A stretch of DNA of 64,000 nucleotides. Origin: Antedon bifida (Eukaryota; Echinodermata; Crinoidea; Comatulida; Antedonidae). Below, in pieces: positions 31,282-43,090 of the stretch (position 1 is its first letter; the number at the start of each line of letters is the position of its first letter). The notes below the pieces were generated by a model that saw only the letters and a program-made list of their open reading frames with translations, did no database searches and was not told the DNA's origin. A program made the position numbers and the translations under genes. The stretch lies in assembly GCA_963402885.1 (NCBI GenBank), contig OY727095.1, positions 23,131,001 through 23,195,000 on the forward strand, in the 5' to 3' direction.

Positions 31282-32949
31282 TTAAGGATGGTTTACTGCC
31301 ATCACCCATATGGCTTTGTATAGGGTCTTCTTCCTTTCTGCCCTGAGAGCCATCCATCTAACAGCTGGCCTGGCATCCCAATTTTGAAATTGTGATTTAC
31401 CAACTTCCATTGACATTCTCATCAATTGGTCAAGTGTGCTTGTTTCAAGGCAGGATCTCCAATCACTCTTTATTCTTTTCATGCAACTGAAACCTCTCTC
31501 ACAGCATGATGTTGAGAGAGGGTAGGCAGATGTCAGATGAATAATCTTTAAAATATGACTATATTCATGCAACTCTTTATCCTCCAAAGAAATTCTTTGC
31601 CACATTCTGAGATGATGAAGATCTTTGAGATGTGGGTTTCTTTGCACCTGTAATTTAACATCATGCCATTGGCTGATGGCTTCATCCATTTCTACACCAG
31701 CATATCACAAAAATGTTCAGAAGAGGTGCTTACCAATTCATCCCCAAAATGAACTAGTTGTTCATTTTCTGGCCAGTTTCTTGGATAGAATACTTCACAC
31801 GCTGTAAACAATAACTCTGAATGACAGTCATTGAATCTTGTGTTGATGCACTGGATCACTTTTGTGATTATCTCACGTTTTTGTTCTGTCAATGAAGCAG
31901 AATTTACCTTGTGCAGTAAAGTTTCAATCTGCGGGCCATGCAGTGAATGCTGATCATCCAGCAGGGCTGAGCGAACCCACTTGCCCGACGCCCGGGACAA
32001 GTGTTTTTTACGGTCGGACAACCACATTTGACGTATCCTCTTGTCCCAGAAATTTTTTGAAATTCAGGAAATTAAAACTAAGACTAAGAGCACAGAAAAC
32101 CATGTGCCAACACTTAGCCATGTGCATTAACAAAAATAGCAAGCTTCTTCAAAGCACACTAAACCCAGTGCATTTAATACATCACTGATTGGTCAATGAC
32201 CTGAGTCACATCATTATAGATTGCACGATTTTCTATTTGGGGAGGTAATTAAAACATTTTTGGACCATGCAGTGGTTGAGACATAGGTTAACTGAGTAAT
32301 TAAAAAATGCCGAGTTAAAAAGAACCCCCGTAATTAATGGACTCTACCAGGTATTGTTGATCAAAAATACCATGCAACAACATGGAGGCTGTACACACGC
32401 GAGGAGGTGGTAGGCCCAGTATTTTCATTTTTCTCTGTACATCGTGCATGGAACGGACAATTGATAAAGTGGTTTCATAGGGAAAATGAATGGAGAATGG
32501 TCTTTTCATTATGGCCAAATACATGGCTGAATTAAAAAATTTCTCCATTTTTTCATATGCAAGTTCATCTAGTTTTTGCCAACCTTTTTCTAAAGGAGGC
32601 AGTTTATGTTTCCGTATCTTTTCTGCAGCACTTTGTGATGCAACAGCTGCTTTGTGGGTTTTAGTCTTCTGATGATACAGGACACTATCTTTCTTCACAT
32701 TTTTTGTCCACATACTACACCATACTTTTTCTACAATATCTTGCCGATTTTCAGAAGTGGCATAACATAACCAATCTGCAGCATGCAGTTGATTTATCCA
32801 ACCCTTCACTGTCAACACATGAGCTGTATGTGGTTTGATGGTTTTCTTTGATGCAGTGCTTGGGCCTTTCTTTGGAATGAAATGAGGAAGAACATCGGGT
32901 TCAGAATCAGGTTGATCAGAAGTATCATTGATATCTATTGTGTCACTGT
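31282..32949 (-). pseudogene. hAT transposase-derived gene (ZNF862-like), second copy, broken
   Basis: The N-terminal exon 32949-32315 is open after acceptor TTCCTTAG. It has HFIPKKG, then a degenerate zinc-finger-like region (WCSMWTKN ... YHQKTKTHKAA), then KRPFSIHFPYETTLSIV. The C-terminal part (about 31960-31282) has NTRFNDCH, FYPRNWPENEQLVHFG and, after a one-base slip near 31690, the hAT dimerisation core YPLSTSCCERGFSCMKRIKS. The middle (the DGAS/TRW region) is missing and is replaced by about 350 bases starting with CAGGGCTGAGCG at 31962, which resembles a hAT-type transposon tip. Domestication is unlikely given the deletion and frameshift. Confidence 0.75.
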
Positions 32950-33054
32950 CTAAGGAAACGAGGGAGAGAGATATAAGAATACGACTGGTAACATTACATT
33001 ACAATAAAGCTATTTGATTATTGTTGACAAACCTATTGACTATCAAATTACAAA

Positions 33055-33385
33055 ACCTCATTGATATAAAAACACCACTTTGGAAGTTATAGGTACGTTT
33101 ATGAGGTAGCTTACAAAATGGAGAAGTAACATACACAGGCCGATAGTTTAAAAAATTAGATTTATCAAGGGATTTGTGAACAGGATAAACTATAGCCTCC
33201 TTCCACTCAGGGGGAATACAGCAAAGTTTAAGAGAAATAGTAAAGAATTTGGCAAGAAAAGTGATTAAATTTAATAATAAAATTACTTAAAGAATCAGGG
33301 CCAGGGGTTTTGGAGTTACTAAGATTCGTGGAAGCAGAAAGAACATCATTAATGAAAATATCTATAAAGTCATGCAATGGAGGAG
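33055..33385 (-). pseudogene. LINE reverse transcriptase fragment
   Basis: The minus-strand translation gives SNSKTPGPDSLSNFIIK, a stop, then PPEWKEAIVYPVHKSLDKSN and FLNYRPVYVTSPFCKLPHK. This is the TPGPDG ... W..A.V.P..K ... NYRPI order of LINE RT finger/palm motifs. There is one frame change and a stop. Only about 110 codons remain. Confidence 0.75.
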
Positions 33386-33978
33386 GCACACATGACTGAG
33401 GGATGGAAAAAGGAGAATCAGACGAACATTGGGCACAGCTGTTCCAGAAATATGAATTAAGTGTAGCACCCCCAACGTTTCATAGCGTTTTATGGAGTAG
33501 CGATTCCGAAAACATATTGTATACAAACCACACGAGGAACCCGGAAGCAATCAAGCATAAACGACTGTATTTTAATAGCCAATAAAAACAAATAAAGACC
33601 GCGAACGTCAGAAAAATAATGAATATTCATTAGAACAACCCTGGATAAAGGTGAAAAACATGTTGTCGTCGTTTTATCACGTGGATTTTAAGAGGTAATG
33701 TAATTGAAAGTTAACCAAAATTGTACACCCAACGCCAGTTTTTTTCTCAAGTGATACATTTAAAAAGTAGGTATAAATGTTGTTTTCCATATCAGTTTAA
33801 AAATAATTTTTTCTGTTGAATTCTTTGATTTAGTTGGATACTTTAGTTATCCTTGAATGTTTTAACAAGGTTCGTATTCATATAGCCTGGCTGAATTTTT
33901 TCCCATGCTAGCTCATAATAGGCTATGCCCAGGCCCCTTGCGTGGTTAAAACCAGCTGTGTAAGACTAATAGTAATGG
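33386..33978. other. No recognised feature
   Basis: AT-rich. The short open frames in 33362-33585 show no motif. Confidence 0.4.
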
Positions 33979-34440
33979 CTGTTTATTTTTAACACGTAAA
34001 CATGTCTATTCGGGGGCCTGAGTGACAGTTGACCTGTTATAAAGCTGATTAATTACTTGTTCCTGGTCCTAATTAAAAATTAGACCTAGTCTAGGCCTAA
34101 GCTTTTTTAATAATCATTCATATTGGGAGAGGTGTACAGAGTAGGCCAGGCTACAGGCCTAGCTAGGCCTATACTATATATAGGCTAGGCTACCATCAGC
34201 AGGTTATAAAGGCCTAGCAGCCTACCTAGCATGTCTTAGTCAAAGATCTGTAATATATTAATAGAAAGAAGCTATAGAGTACTGTGACATTAGATATTTA
34301 ATAATAAATGCATATTTCTTTCATATTTGTATTGTATATTTGTTATTTTGATATGCAATCACAATCTAAATCAGTAAATAACATCAATTTCCGTTATCAA
34401 TCAATAATTATTAATATATAAACCAAATTAAAATAAATAA
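33979..34440. repeat. 462-bp tandem duplication, copy A (uninterrupted)
   Basis: It begins CTGTTTATTTTTAACACG and repeats from 34441 with few changes. It contains the site GGCTACCATCAGC at about 34187, which in copy B is occupied by a 3.0-kb insertion. Confidence 0.9.
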
Positions 34441-34889
34441 CTGTTTATTTTTAACACGTAAACATGTCTATTCGGGGGCCTGAGTGACAGTTGACCTGTT
34501 ATAAAGCTGATTAATTACTTGTTCCTGGTCCTAATTAAAAATTAGGCCTAGCCTAGGCCTAAGCTATTTTAATAATCATTCATATTGGGAGGGGAGTACA
34601 GAGTAGGCCAGGCTACAGGCCTAGCTTGGCCTATACTATATATAGGCTAGGCTACATGGGTGCTGGTCAACCCGTACCCATGCCAACTCGTACCCAACTT
34701 GGCTAACCCGTACCCAAATAATTGGTCAACTCGTACCCACTTTGGCTAACCCGTACCCAAACCAACCCGTACCCATGCCAACTCGTACCTAAATATTTGG
34801 CTTACTCGTACCCAAGTATTTGGCTTACCCGTACCCATTTTTGGCTTACTCGTACCCATTATTTGGCATACTCGTACCCAATTTGAATA

Positions 34890-35820
34890 ATTACTTGTAA
34901 TAATTTGATCGGCGCAAAACTAGTGGTATGCTTTTGCCGTATGAATATTTTTATATTTAAATTGTTTTTTTATTTTACAGGTCTCGGTGAAATGTGTGCT
35001 AATAAAAATGACCATTGATTTGATTGTAAACTTCGTTTAATTAGGCATATATTTGTAACATTTATTTAAATGTAGTATTATAGTTTTATAAACGTATGTC
35101 TCGGCCAAAAACTAATCGGTCAACTCGGCCACAATAAAGTATGGAACGCAAAAAGTCCTTAATATTCTTATGATTAAATTACTATCCACGCTTTAAAAAA
35201 AATGAAGAAATAAGAAAAATACTCATATAAAAAATGATCTCATTGCCGATATGAATAGAAGTACCCGCGTGTTACAAAAACACGTGCAAGTACCACATTT
35301 TAGTAAATCGAAGACGTAGGTCTACGTTCCACCATTCGGCCATAGAAAAAATAATCATACATATCATTTTTGTCCATGATTTGCGTTTAATAAAAAGGGG
35401 AATTCCCCGGTCAGCGAAAACACGTAGCAGTTGTAGATATCGAAATAGCTGCCAAAGGCGCAGGGAGGCGCAGCTATGAATTGGTTTCAGATATTGTCGC
35501 CTAATCAAATGCATACACTGAAGAAATCTACGCGTGATTCAACCATGGAGTCAACATTATTTTATACCTCAAATGATTCAACCAAACAATCTTAATACAC
35601 CTAATGAATGTCCTCGCATATCGGACAGGTTTATTGAATTTTGACGCACGAACGAACATACGCGCCCACGTACGTGCATCATCATTATTGGGCCTACAAT
35701 TTGTTCCTATTTATTATCCAAATGTTCATTGTAATCATTAGTAATAGTATGAATGCTTATTAATCAATTGTTTGTTATGCGCAATTTGAACAATTTTCGC
35801 AATTTGAAATTTTATTAAAT
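34890..35820. other. Left interior of the 3.0-kb element
   Basis: No clear gene. A minus frame at 35514-35272 (RVFADRGIPLF, RLRFTKM) faintly resembles the N-terminus of Harbinger nucleases but is not supported by any catalytic motif. Confidence 0.3.
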
Positions 35821-35824
35821 GTAA

Positions 35825-36929
35825 ATATCAATACTGGAATTATTTACACAGATATATCAGATCATTATCCTATCACAAAATCTGAGAATCGTAAAAAAAA
35901 TACAAAACAGTCATTTATTTTAAAACGCACTTATTTCCACCAGCAAGTCGAATCCTTTAAGGAAGACTTGGCAAATGAAAACTGGCAACCTGTCCCTAAG
36001 CACAGAAGATGCAAACATTGCATATTCAACATTTGCTCACAACTTCAAACATTTAATTGATTGACTTTCCTTTGAAAAAAATTAAGGCAAAAGCAAATAA
36101 AGATCGATCTCCATGGATCACCGAGGCAATAGCAAAGTCAATAACAACTAAGGGCAGGTTGTATAGTTCATACAGAAAAAATCCCACTCCTTCAAACATA
36201 CTGAAATATACTAAATACAGAAACAAACTTACAGCACTTATTAAGAAACGAAAAGAAGAATACTACTTTACTCAATTTGAAAATAAAAAAAGTAAAAATA
36301 CCAAAAAGACATGGAAAACGATTAACACTATAATGGGAAGGACAAAAACACGACAACTACCACCAACAATAAATCATGACTCTAAGCAATTCAACACCCC
36401 CTCAGAAAAAGCAAATGCGTTTAATACTTATTTTACAAGCATTGGAGAAACATTGGCAAAACGAATTTCACAAGAACCACAAATAACAGAATCATCCTCG
36501 TATTTAACAGGAAACTATGTTAATTCTATGTTGCTAAGACCTGTTACTGAGGATGAAATTAAAACTCTCCTCGAAAATTTGGAAACTAATAAAACACCTG
36601 GGCACGATGACATTGGAGCACTATATCTAAAACCATACTCAAATTATCTTAAACGACCGATTACTCATTTGATCAACATATCACTCGCTACCGGTTGTTT
36701 TCCGGACGAACTTAAAATTGCAAAAACAATACCTATCTTCAAGAACGGAGATAAATCAGAAATTACCAATTACCGTCCCATATCTATACTGCCATGTCTT
36801 TTGAAGGTTTATGAACGAGTTGTTAGCAATCAAACTATTTCATTCCTAAACAAGAACAATGTACTTAATAAATCACAATATGGTTTCCGACAACAACATT
36901 CTACACATCCGTCATTGTATACTAGATAA
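35825..36929 (+). pseudogene. LINE endonuclease-RT fragment carried inside the 3.0-kb element
   Basis: It starts with the endonuclease end TDISDHYPI (about 35849-35876), then a linker with frame changes near 36000. The long frame 36057-36929 follows: DRSPWITEAI, KTWKTINTIMGR, FNTYFTSIGE, then RT motifs NKTPGHDDIGALYL, IPIFKNGDKSEITNYRPISI and NKSQYGFRQQHST. It ends before the catalytic YADD box. Jockey/CR1-like by motif style. 5' and 3' parts are missing, and its flanks are the surrounding element. Confidence 0.88.
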
Positions 36930-38035
36930 ACTACTACTAAATGCGCATAGCAGCAATGAGGCTGGTATCCACTTAAATAGTTTCGTGATTTTAAAATACG
37001 AGTGACGACTACTTAAAAATGTATTAAATATTTTCGAAATGTTAAAACAGTTTAATATTTTCCAAAACTTGCAAAACAAAACAACAAAAACCATTAGTTT
37101 TAAAACGATTTTCAAAAAGCACATTACTTCATTATCTGTAAAATAAAATGAAAATACAAATTATGTATAAAAGATATTCATGTTTACTTTTAATAATTCA
37201 AGTTTTCATCATCACAAACTAGTGGGTATTTCAATTTTCGTGTACTACTATTCGTAGTAAATAATAGATTAATAATAACTATTTATAAATGAAAAAAAAT
37301 AGAATGCAGCACAGCCGACCACTGACATCTTCCATGTAAAACAGCGCCCTCAAGTATTAACTTGACCAAATACGACGTACCCAAATACGATGAAAGCTGT
37401 GCTTTTTTCGTACGAGTGTGTACATATTATTATACTTTTTAGGTCAATAGTTTTTGCCATTATAATATCGAACATATGATTGGTATGTAAAAATGTAATA
37501 AAACTGGGTTTAAATGTAATATAAATATACTTTAAATAGCATTAAACTTGGGTACGGGCCAGCCAATGATGGGTACGGGTGAGCCAAAATTTTGGGTACG
37601 AGTAAGCCAAAATTTGGGTACGAGTTGGTTGGTACGAGTTGGCATGGGTACGGGTTGACCTGTATTCGGCTACATCATCAGCAGGTTAAATGGCTAGCAG
37701 CCTACCTAGCATGTCTTAGTCAAAGATCTGTAATATATTAATAGAAAGAAGCTATAGAGTACTGTGACATTAGATATTTAATTATAAATGCATATTTCTT
37801 TCATATTTGTATTGTATATTTATTATTTTGATATGCAATCACAATCTAAATCAGTAAATAACATCAATTTCCGTTATCAATAATATATAAACCAAATTAA
37901 AATAAAATAACTTCCAAAAAATTCAATTCAATTACAATTCATATACCATTTGTTAAATACCATTCATACAGTATACTGTACATAATATATGCAATACTGT
38001 AACAATTAACTGAGAAATAGCAAACTATTCCTCAA

Positions 38036-38455
38036 CTTTTCTGCACTTAGTTACCGGCCTAGTTACTTCATGCTGGATCTCGGGTGAAATAAACGTCAGA
38101 TGTGACTTCATGATTTCCCACAAAACTCTTTCCGTGGTACTGCTGTTGAGGAATTTATTTTTCCTAAATACCTCGTTCATTTTTGTACATAGAGGTCCAG
38201 TTTCAAATCTCTTGGTTCATAGTAGTTCGCTATATAAAATATATAAAAGAAATATGGCATTAATTTTTATAGTATTGCATGTTTTAGACATAATTTTAAA
38301 GGTGTATAATGTAGGACTGACCAAGTCTTTGACCTCTTGTTCTTTTAGATTTATTCTGTGGCCAGTCTCTGCAATCTTACTATGCTGTTTTGTGACACTG
38401 AGAGTTCATTTCTTAAATGCTCAAGATTCTCTTCTAAAGACTGGATTTTAATCAT
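38036..38455 (-). CDS. Possible two-exon small coding fragment, unknown
   Basis: The minus frame 38164-38036 encodes MNEVFRKNKFLN ... ERVLWEIMKSHLTFISPE and ends KCRKVEE then TAG. Upstream, about 38455-38380, reads SLEENLEHLRNELSVSQNSI with heptad-like leucines (coiled coil), followed by GTAAGA, a plausible donor. The joining acceptor is not clear. No family is recognised. The pair lies just right of the tandem duplication. Confidence 0.25.
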
Positions 38456-38573
38456 TGTTGCATGTCGAATATTATAACATATTGACACCTGAAAAAATAG
38501 TTGATTGAGGAAATATTTAATAAAGGAAAGAGGTATATTTATGAATTACTGTAACAATTTTTTGTTTCGACAG

Positions 38574-39465
38574 TTATTAGGTGATCATTTAGAATAAAAT
38601 GATCACCTATTGTTATTGTATGAAATCTTTTTTTTTTCTTTCTGTACAGATTTTGTGTGTCAATTATCTGAAAAAGTTAAATGTCAATAATCACAAAAAT
38701 TTCAGAATATCTTTAAAATAATTTAATTTAGTCATAGTTAGCTTTTCAGCGTGATCACTCATCCGTGACGTCATTTATACGCCATTTTGTGAAATCACAT
38801 TATCAATCATATCTCCATAACTCTTTATCACATATCAATAAAATTCACTATACGTAAAATTCAGCGTAAAAACTTGAATAATGTAGGTCGTGTAATTTCA
38901 ACTTCGCCGTAAATTTGAATATCTTACAACTCTTCAGAATTGAAGGTTACCTTGATGATTATAATTTATTATGAAAGCTGATGAAATGTAGATATGAATT
39001 TATATAAAAATCAAGCCTATCGGATGTTGTGACGTTAACATATGGCCAGATGAAGTTAAAAAGTAGTTTTTTCATCTTTTTCGTCAAATACAAATTTCAA
39101 AGAGCGCATACAGCGCTTCTACGCGCCAGATTCTCTTCCAATTCTTATATTTATTTGCTCAATTCATTATCTTTCGAAATTGTCATCTTCGAGTTTATTT
39201 TGATAATTCCATCATACCAAAAAAGTAGAACATGATGTGTGTCCCGTAATTTCACCTATGCTACACTGTATATAGATATACAGTATATACTGTACATATT
39301 GTATATGGCATATAATGGGCACAACTCAGCACTATAAGCATATAATAGGATGGTATACATCAACATTTTTTGATCGTATGTTAATGTATGTGCAAAAAAA
39401 TAATTTCAGTAAAAGGATAAAAATGATCACCTATAATTCGTCAAAGTGACGAATTAAATTCTAGT
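38574..39465 (+). mobile_element. Helitron-like non-autonomous element, copy B (both ends present)
   Basis: Left end TTATTAGGTGATCATTT with its inverse AAATGATCACCT forming a hairpin (38579-38608), then TTGTTATTG. Near the right end the arm recurs as AATGATCACCTATAA (39422-39436). It is followed directly by the hairpin AATTCGTCA-AAG-TGACGAATT (39435-39455) and CTAG|T (39461-39465). Hairpin plus CTAG termination ten bases downstream is the Helitron 3' signature. The repeated arm is the asymmetric inverted repeat of Helentron-type elements. The 892-bp body is non-coding. Confidence 0.8.
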
Positions 39466-41085
39466 TTTATACTAACATTGTTCTTTAATATGGAAGTACA
39501 AACACACATTTCATTGTTTGGAGTGTGTATTAACTTTCTAAAGAGGTGGTTATGATTATTTACCTACCCTGTTTAATTCAATGTCTACCAGGTATGGCCT
39601 AACAACGCTGTGCGATATTATTTTGCTTCTTTTTTTTCACTGCCATGGTCTACAAAAGACTTGTAGTCATGATTGTAGGCCTTGAGATATCTACAGGCTT
39701 GAGGAACATTGTTGGTTCTGATGTTATCTTGATTACAAAAACAATAGATGCAACTGTACTTTCCTTTAAAAATAAATCAATTTTTAAATCTACAGTACTT
39801 CAGTTTTGTGTCCAAACAAATACAAACAAGAGAGCTAATAGCCAAAATATTAAACCATTATTATACAAATGTATTAATATTAAGGCCTAGCCTAGGCTGT
39901 AGGACTGTCACTCAGTCACACCAGCTAGCCTAAAAATGCACCAGGAAAGCAATAATTATTATTATAAACACATGCCATTAATTATTTGGTAACAGTTATA
40001 ATGATTAAATTTAGGATTAGGGTAATTAAAGGTTTAACTATTACGAATTTTCTATGTTTGGGCCTAGCTTCATTCTAGGCCCACATTACTGTCACGGTCA
40101 TCGCCAAACCGTTTTCTCGCCGATAACAATAACAATGTATAAAGGGGTTGCAAAATATGCGAGTTTTACTAAAAACTGAACCAGGCTATACAGTACCGGA
40201 CAGAATTATTGCAGATTTTGAACGCATTCAACGCATTGTTAAAGTGTTGACAATGCGTTGAAACTGCGTTGTCCGTTGGCGTTGAAAGTGTTAAGTTTGT
40301 TAAACTGTTAATTCAACCAACACAATGTGTTGCGTTGAGTTTGTGTTGAAATAACAATCGTATGGTATTTACAGATTACCAGTGTGTATTAGTAGTAGTA
40401 GTAATAGTATAAAATACAGTATTACAAATAATGAAGAAAACAAACATAATGTGTATTTTTCCGCGGAAACCTAGCTTAACAATAAATTACACTAGGCTAG
40501 GCCTACTACTAACGTCGTAACGATTAGGCCTGTGTATATGAGCTGCGTCTGCCCTCGCATCTACAGTAGTGGTCATGTCCTCAATTACTGTGTGCCTATA
40601 TTAAAACTGGAGTAGTAAATACCCAAGTTAAGGCGGCGGTGAATCATGGAGGCTAGGCCACATCGTAATTAATTATTTCCAAACTAAAAACTTCGCAGTA
40701 CTACATTTCCCAATTGATTGTAAAAACAAAAAACGCCCGTCGTCGTGGAAGGCAACAATACACCAACATAATTTTACAATCCATGATCGTGTCTTTTTCA
40801 CGCATGCTTTTCGTGACGTATGAGGGAACGACCTGATCGAAAGGTGAAGAGTTCATTCATTATAAAATAACGCGTAATTAAAAGAAAAAAATCGTTTAGT
40901 TTTATTATCCCTAAAATTATCATATATTATATTATAAATTAATTAATTATTGTGATGCCTAATGTAACCCATGCAGAGAAAAGCGTTAAATAGAATGACT
41001 AATCTAATGCATGACAATAGGCAATGTTAGGCGTTTTCTTTAAAATCAAAACCTTATTGTTTCTTATAATAATACAATTGTATGA
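39466..41085. other. Sequence without a recognised gene
   Basis: Contains a short AGT microsatellite (about 40389-40404), a cluster of GCGTTGAAA and CGTTGT words at 40220-40340, TAGGCCTA words and a slightly CpG-richer patch at 40620-40860. Frames at 39645-39933 have no motif. Confidence 0.4.
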
Positions 41086-41548
41086 ATGGGATGGGAGTTT
41101 TTGCGAGAGATTTTTGTGGACACATTCGAAATAAATTTCATGATGAAAACACCTTACACTACTAGATCCAGAATTATACATTTACGCGACCATGGTAACA
41201 CTGTCAAACAGATACAGGAAACGCTCAACGATGATGGCATAAAGGTACACGACACAACGATTCGGCGAATTTTGGAACAATTTAATAGCAATTCGACGAT
41301 TGCCGATAAAGCTCGCACTGGCCGACCCAGTCAATTTAGAGAGGAACACTTGGCAATTATAAACAACGAAATGAATGCCAACTCAGAATTGAATTCAAGT
41401 AAACTGCGGGATATATTGCAAGAGAAAACAGGCTGTAAATTTTCAGACAGATCCGTAAGACGACGACGTAGGAGACTGGGATGGGTTTGCGAAGGTGCAA
41501 GATATTGCCAATTAATAAGAGCAAAGAATCGCATTGATCGATTTGACA
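41086..41548 (+). pseudogene. Tc1-like transposase, N-terminal DNA-binding part only
   Basis: The 158-codon frame has two helix-turn-helix units (TRSRIIHLRDHGNTVKQIQE ... VHDTTIRRIL; then ADKARTGRPSQ with the GRP linker; then LNSSKLRDILQEKTG ... SVRRRRRRLGWV). It ends with GARYCQLIRAKN, the usual bridge to the catalytic DD34E domain. The catalytic domain is absent: at about 41548 the sequence switches into the opposite-strand BEN exon. The first residues (MGWEF...) may not be native. Confidence 0.8.
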
Positions 41549-43090
41549 TTCTTTCCATCTGATATCCATTTCTGCAACAGGGGCTGGAGCTAAGTTAAAC
41601 ACTTCAGTCTTAATGTAGTCCAGTCGCGTCGAGTCGAGCAGCGCTGTTTTGTCCTGATGTGTTGCAATTGCGTCTTTCTTCCTCGGTAAAGTAGTATTCA
41701 GTCAATAGTCGTGCCATCTTTAGTCGATCGTCAGTAAAGCTAAGTAGTCGTCGTCGTAAGTCCTGTGGTATTTGATGTGGGTCAGTGTTCAATGGTGGTT
41801 GGTGTTGTGCTGCTTGTGGCTGTTGCTGTCTGATGGTAGTTTGTTGTTGAAGTGTTGCCATAATGTCAGATACCTGATGCAGTGTTGCGATTTCGTTTGT
41901 TTTCTGGTCCAGTAGTTCTCATAGCTGTTTGTTTTCGTCCTTTATGTCTTTTAGTTGGTCTTCCGCACGTCCCAGTCTAAGTTCAAGTCGGTCTTGGCGA
42001 CGCTCCATCTCATTCTCATCATTTCATCTGTCACTCGCAAATGTCATTTCCTTGTCGTAGTCGTTGGTCAGTTCGTCTAGTGTCTGGTCTGCATTGTGGA
42101 GGTCGATGTTGTCGGTGTCATAGATCATGAATCGGTTCTCAAATTCTTCTTCGTCAGAGTCAGCAGTTGGTGGTAGCGGCGGATGAGTTACTTCTATAAC
42201 TGTCGCAGCCTACATAAAATATAAACAAAAGAAACTTCATTAATCGACCTGCAAAAATTACGTAATTAATAAGGGACACATGTAGAGTTATGGTTTTGTT
42301 TTTTTTTTTGGTTTTCAAGGTATTAAAGATGTATTGTTTCTGGTATGTTATCTACATTATCGCCATCACCATTGTCGCCATCATCACCATTGTCACCATC
42401 ACCATCAATACCATAGTCGAAATCACCATCAACACCATCGTCATCTTTGTCAACTCGTTCGTCGTCTGCCTCTGTCATAAATTCGTATGGGATCGTTTCC
42501 CCCGTTTCTGCTTTTACCTGTATCAGAAAAAAATATTTAGTTTAAACATTTGCCATACATTTAAAAAACAATACATTGGTTGGGTCAAGTATTTTAACTA
42601 ACAATAAATTTAACAATATCATTTTTTAATTTAAAACGGGCAACAATATCATTTTTGGAAATATGTAAAACAATTTAATTAAAAGGCGACCTATTCCTTA
42701 ACATTTTTTAAAGAGATGATCGCCGTTTGAACTAAAATATCATAAAGCCAAACAAAAAAATGAATGTCGATTACTCACCTCTGATGCAAATATATCATTA
42801 AACTTAACAGCAACTGCTGGTCCTCTCAATCCTGATGCTAGTACTCATTGGACCAGGTCTCCTCTTTGTAACTTTTTACGGTCGCCTGTCTCCGGAAAGT
42901 TTTCGCGGTTGATCTTACATTGTCGTTTCTTTATTGGAAGTCTTACGTACTGTAATTTGACGTGGCTTACAGAATTAAAGCCAGTCCAGGATACTACAAC
43001 GGCGTCGGGATAAACTCCCTTAACAGTTCCTCGTAACCAAATACCGGAATCTGGGTCAATAGCTTGTATAGCTTGTCCGCGTTTAAACAT
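41548..43090 (-). pseudogene. Tudor-like/BEN-domain gene with acidic middle, interrupted by TGA codons
   Basis: Exon 1 (43090-42779; ATG start MFKRGQAIQAIDPDSGIWLR, then GTVKGVYPDAVVVSWTGF, donor CAGAG|GTGAGT) looks like a Tudor/SH3-type barrel. Exon 2 (42517 to about 42356; acceptor CTGATACAG) is strongly acidic, with repeated DGD/NGDDGD. Exon 3 (42209 to about 41548; acceptor TTTTATGTAG) has an acidic start (SDEEEFENRF), a coiled coil (ERRQDRLELRLGRAEDQLKD) and glutamine-rich sequence. It ends in a BEN-like domain (LLTEYYFTEEERRNCNTSG ... ARLDAT, then DYIKTEVF after a slip near 41620). In-frame TGAs are at 42847-42845, 42026-42024 and 41921-41919. The last BEN residues are cut by the Tc1-like fragment. 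BEN proteins bind DNA and chromatin; the role here is inferred. Probably a recently dead gene. Confidence 0.65.
42356..42450. repeat. Degenerate CCATCA/CACCAT hexamer repeat
   Basis: On the plus strand this is a CCATCACCATTGTC-type array. On the minus strand it encodes the aspartate/glycine-rich middle of the BEN gene, so it may be coding-repeat expansion. Confidence 0.7.

Larger units (their letters stand above)
34658..37667. mobile_element. 3.0-kb element with repeat-rich inverted ends, 8-bp target duplication
   Basis: Both borders carry GGCTACAT (34650-34657 and 37668-37675). The ends are inverse to each other over about 38 bp: the shared core GGTCAACCCGTACCCATGCC is followed by AACTCGTACC, with the outermost seven bases diverged. 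The left arm (34658-34885) has about a dozen direct copies of the module CTCGTACCCA or CCCGTACCCA, separated by TTGGCTTA or TTGGCTAA words. The right arm (37545-37667) has the inverse modules GGGTACGAGT. The uninterrupted copy A of the host repeat supplies the empty site. Inside is a LINE fragment on the plus strand. An 8-bp duplication fits hAT-like transposition, while the modular arms resemble foldback elements. No intact transposase is visible. Confidence 0.85.
34441..37907. repeat. 462-bp tandem duplication, copy B (split by insertion)
   Basis: 34441-34657 matches the first half of copy A and 37676 to about 37907 matches its second half. The interrupting element and one 8-bp duplication lie between. 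Confidence 0.88.

Noticed and set aside
35272..35514. Minus frame with faint Harbinger nuclease N-terminal resemblance
   Set aside because: Only a few residues agree, no catalytic motif follows, and the surrounding element has an 8-bp rather than a 3-bp duplication.
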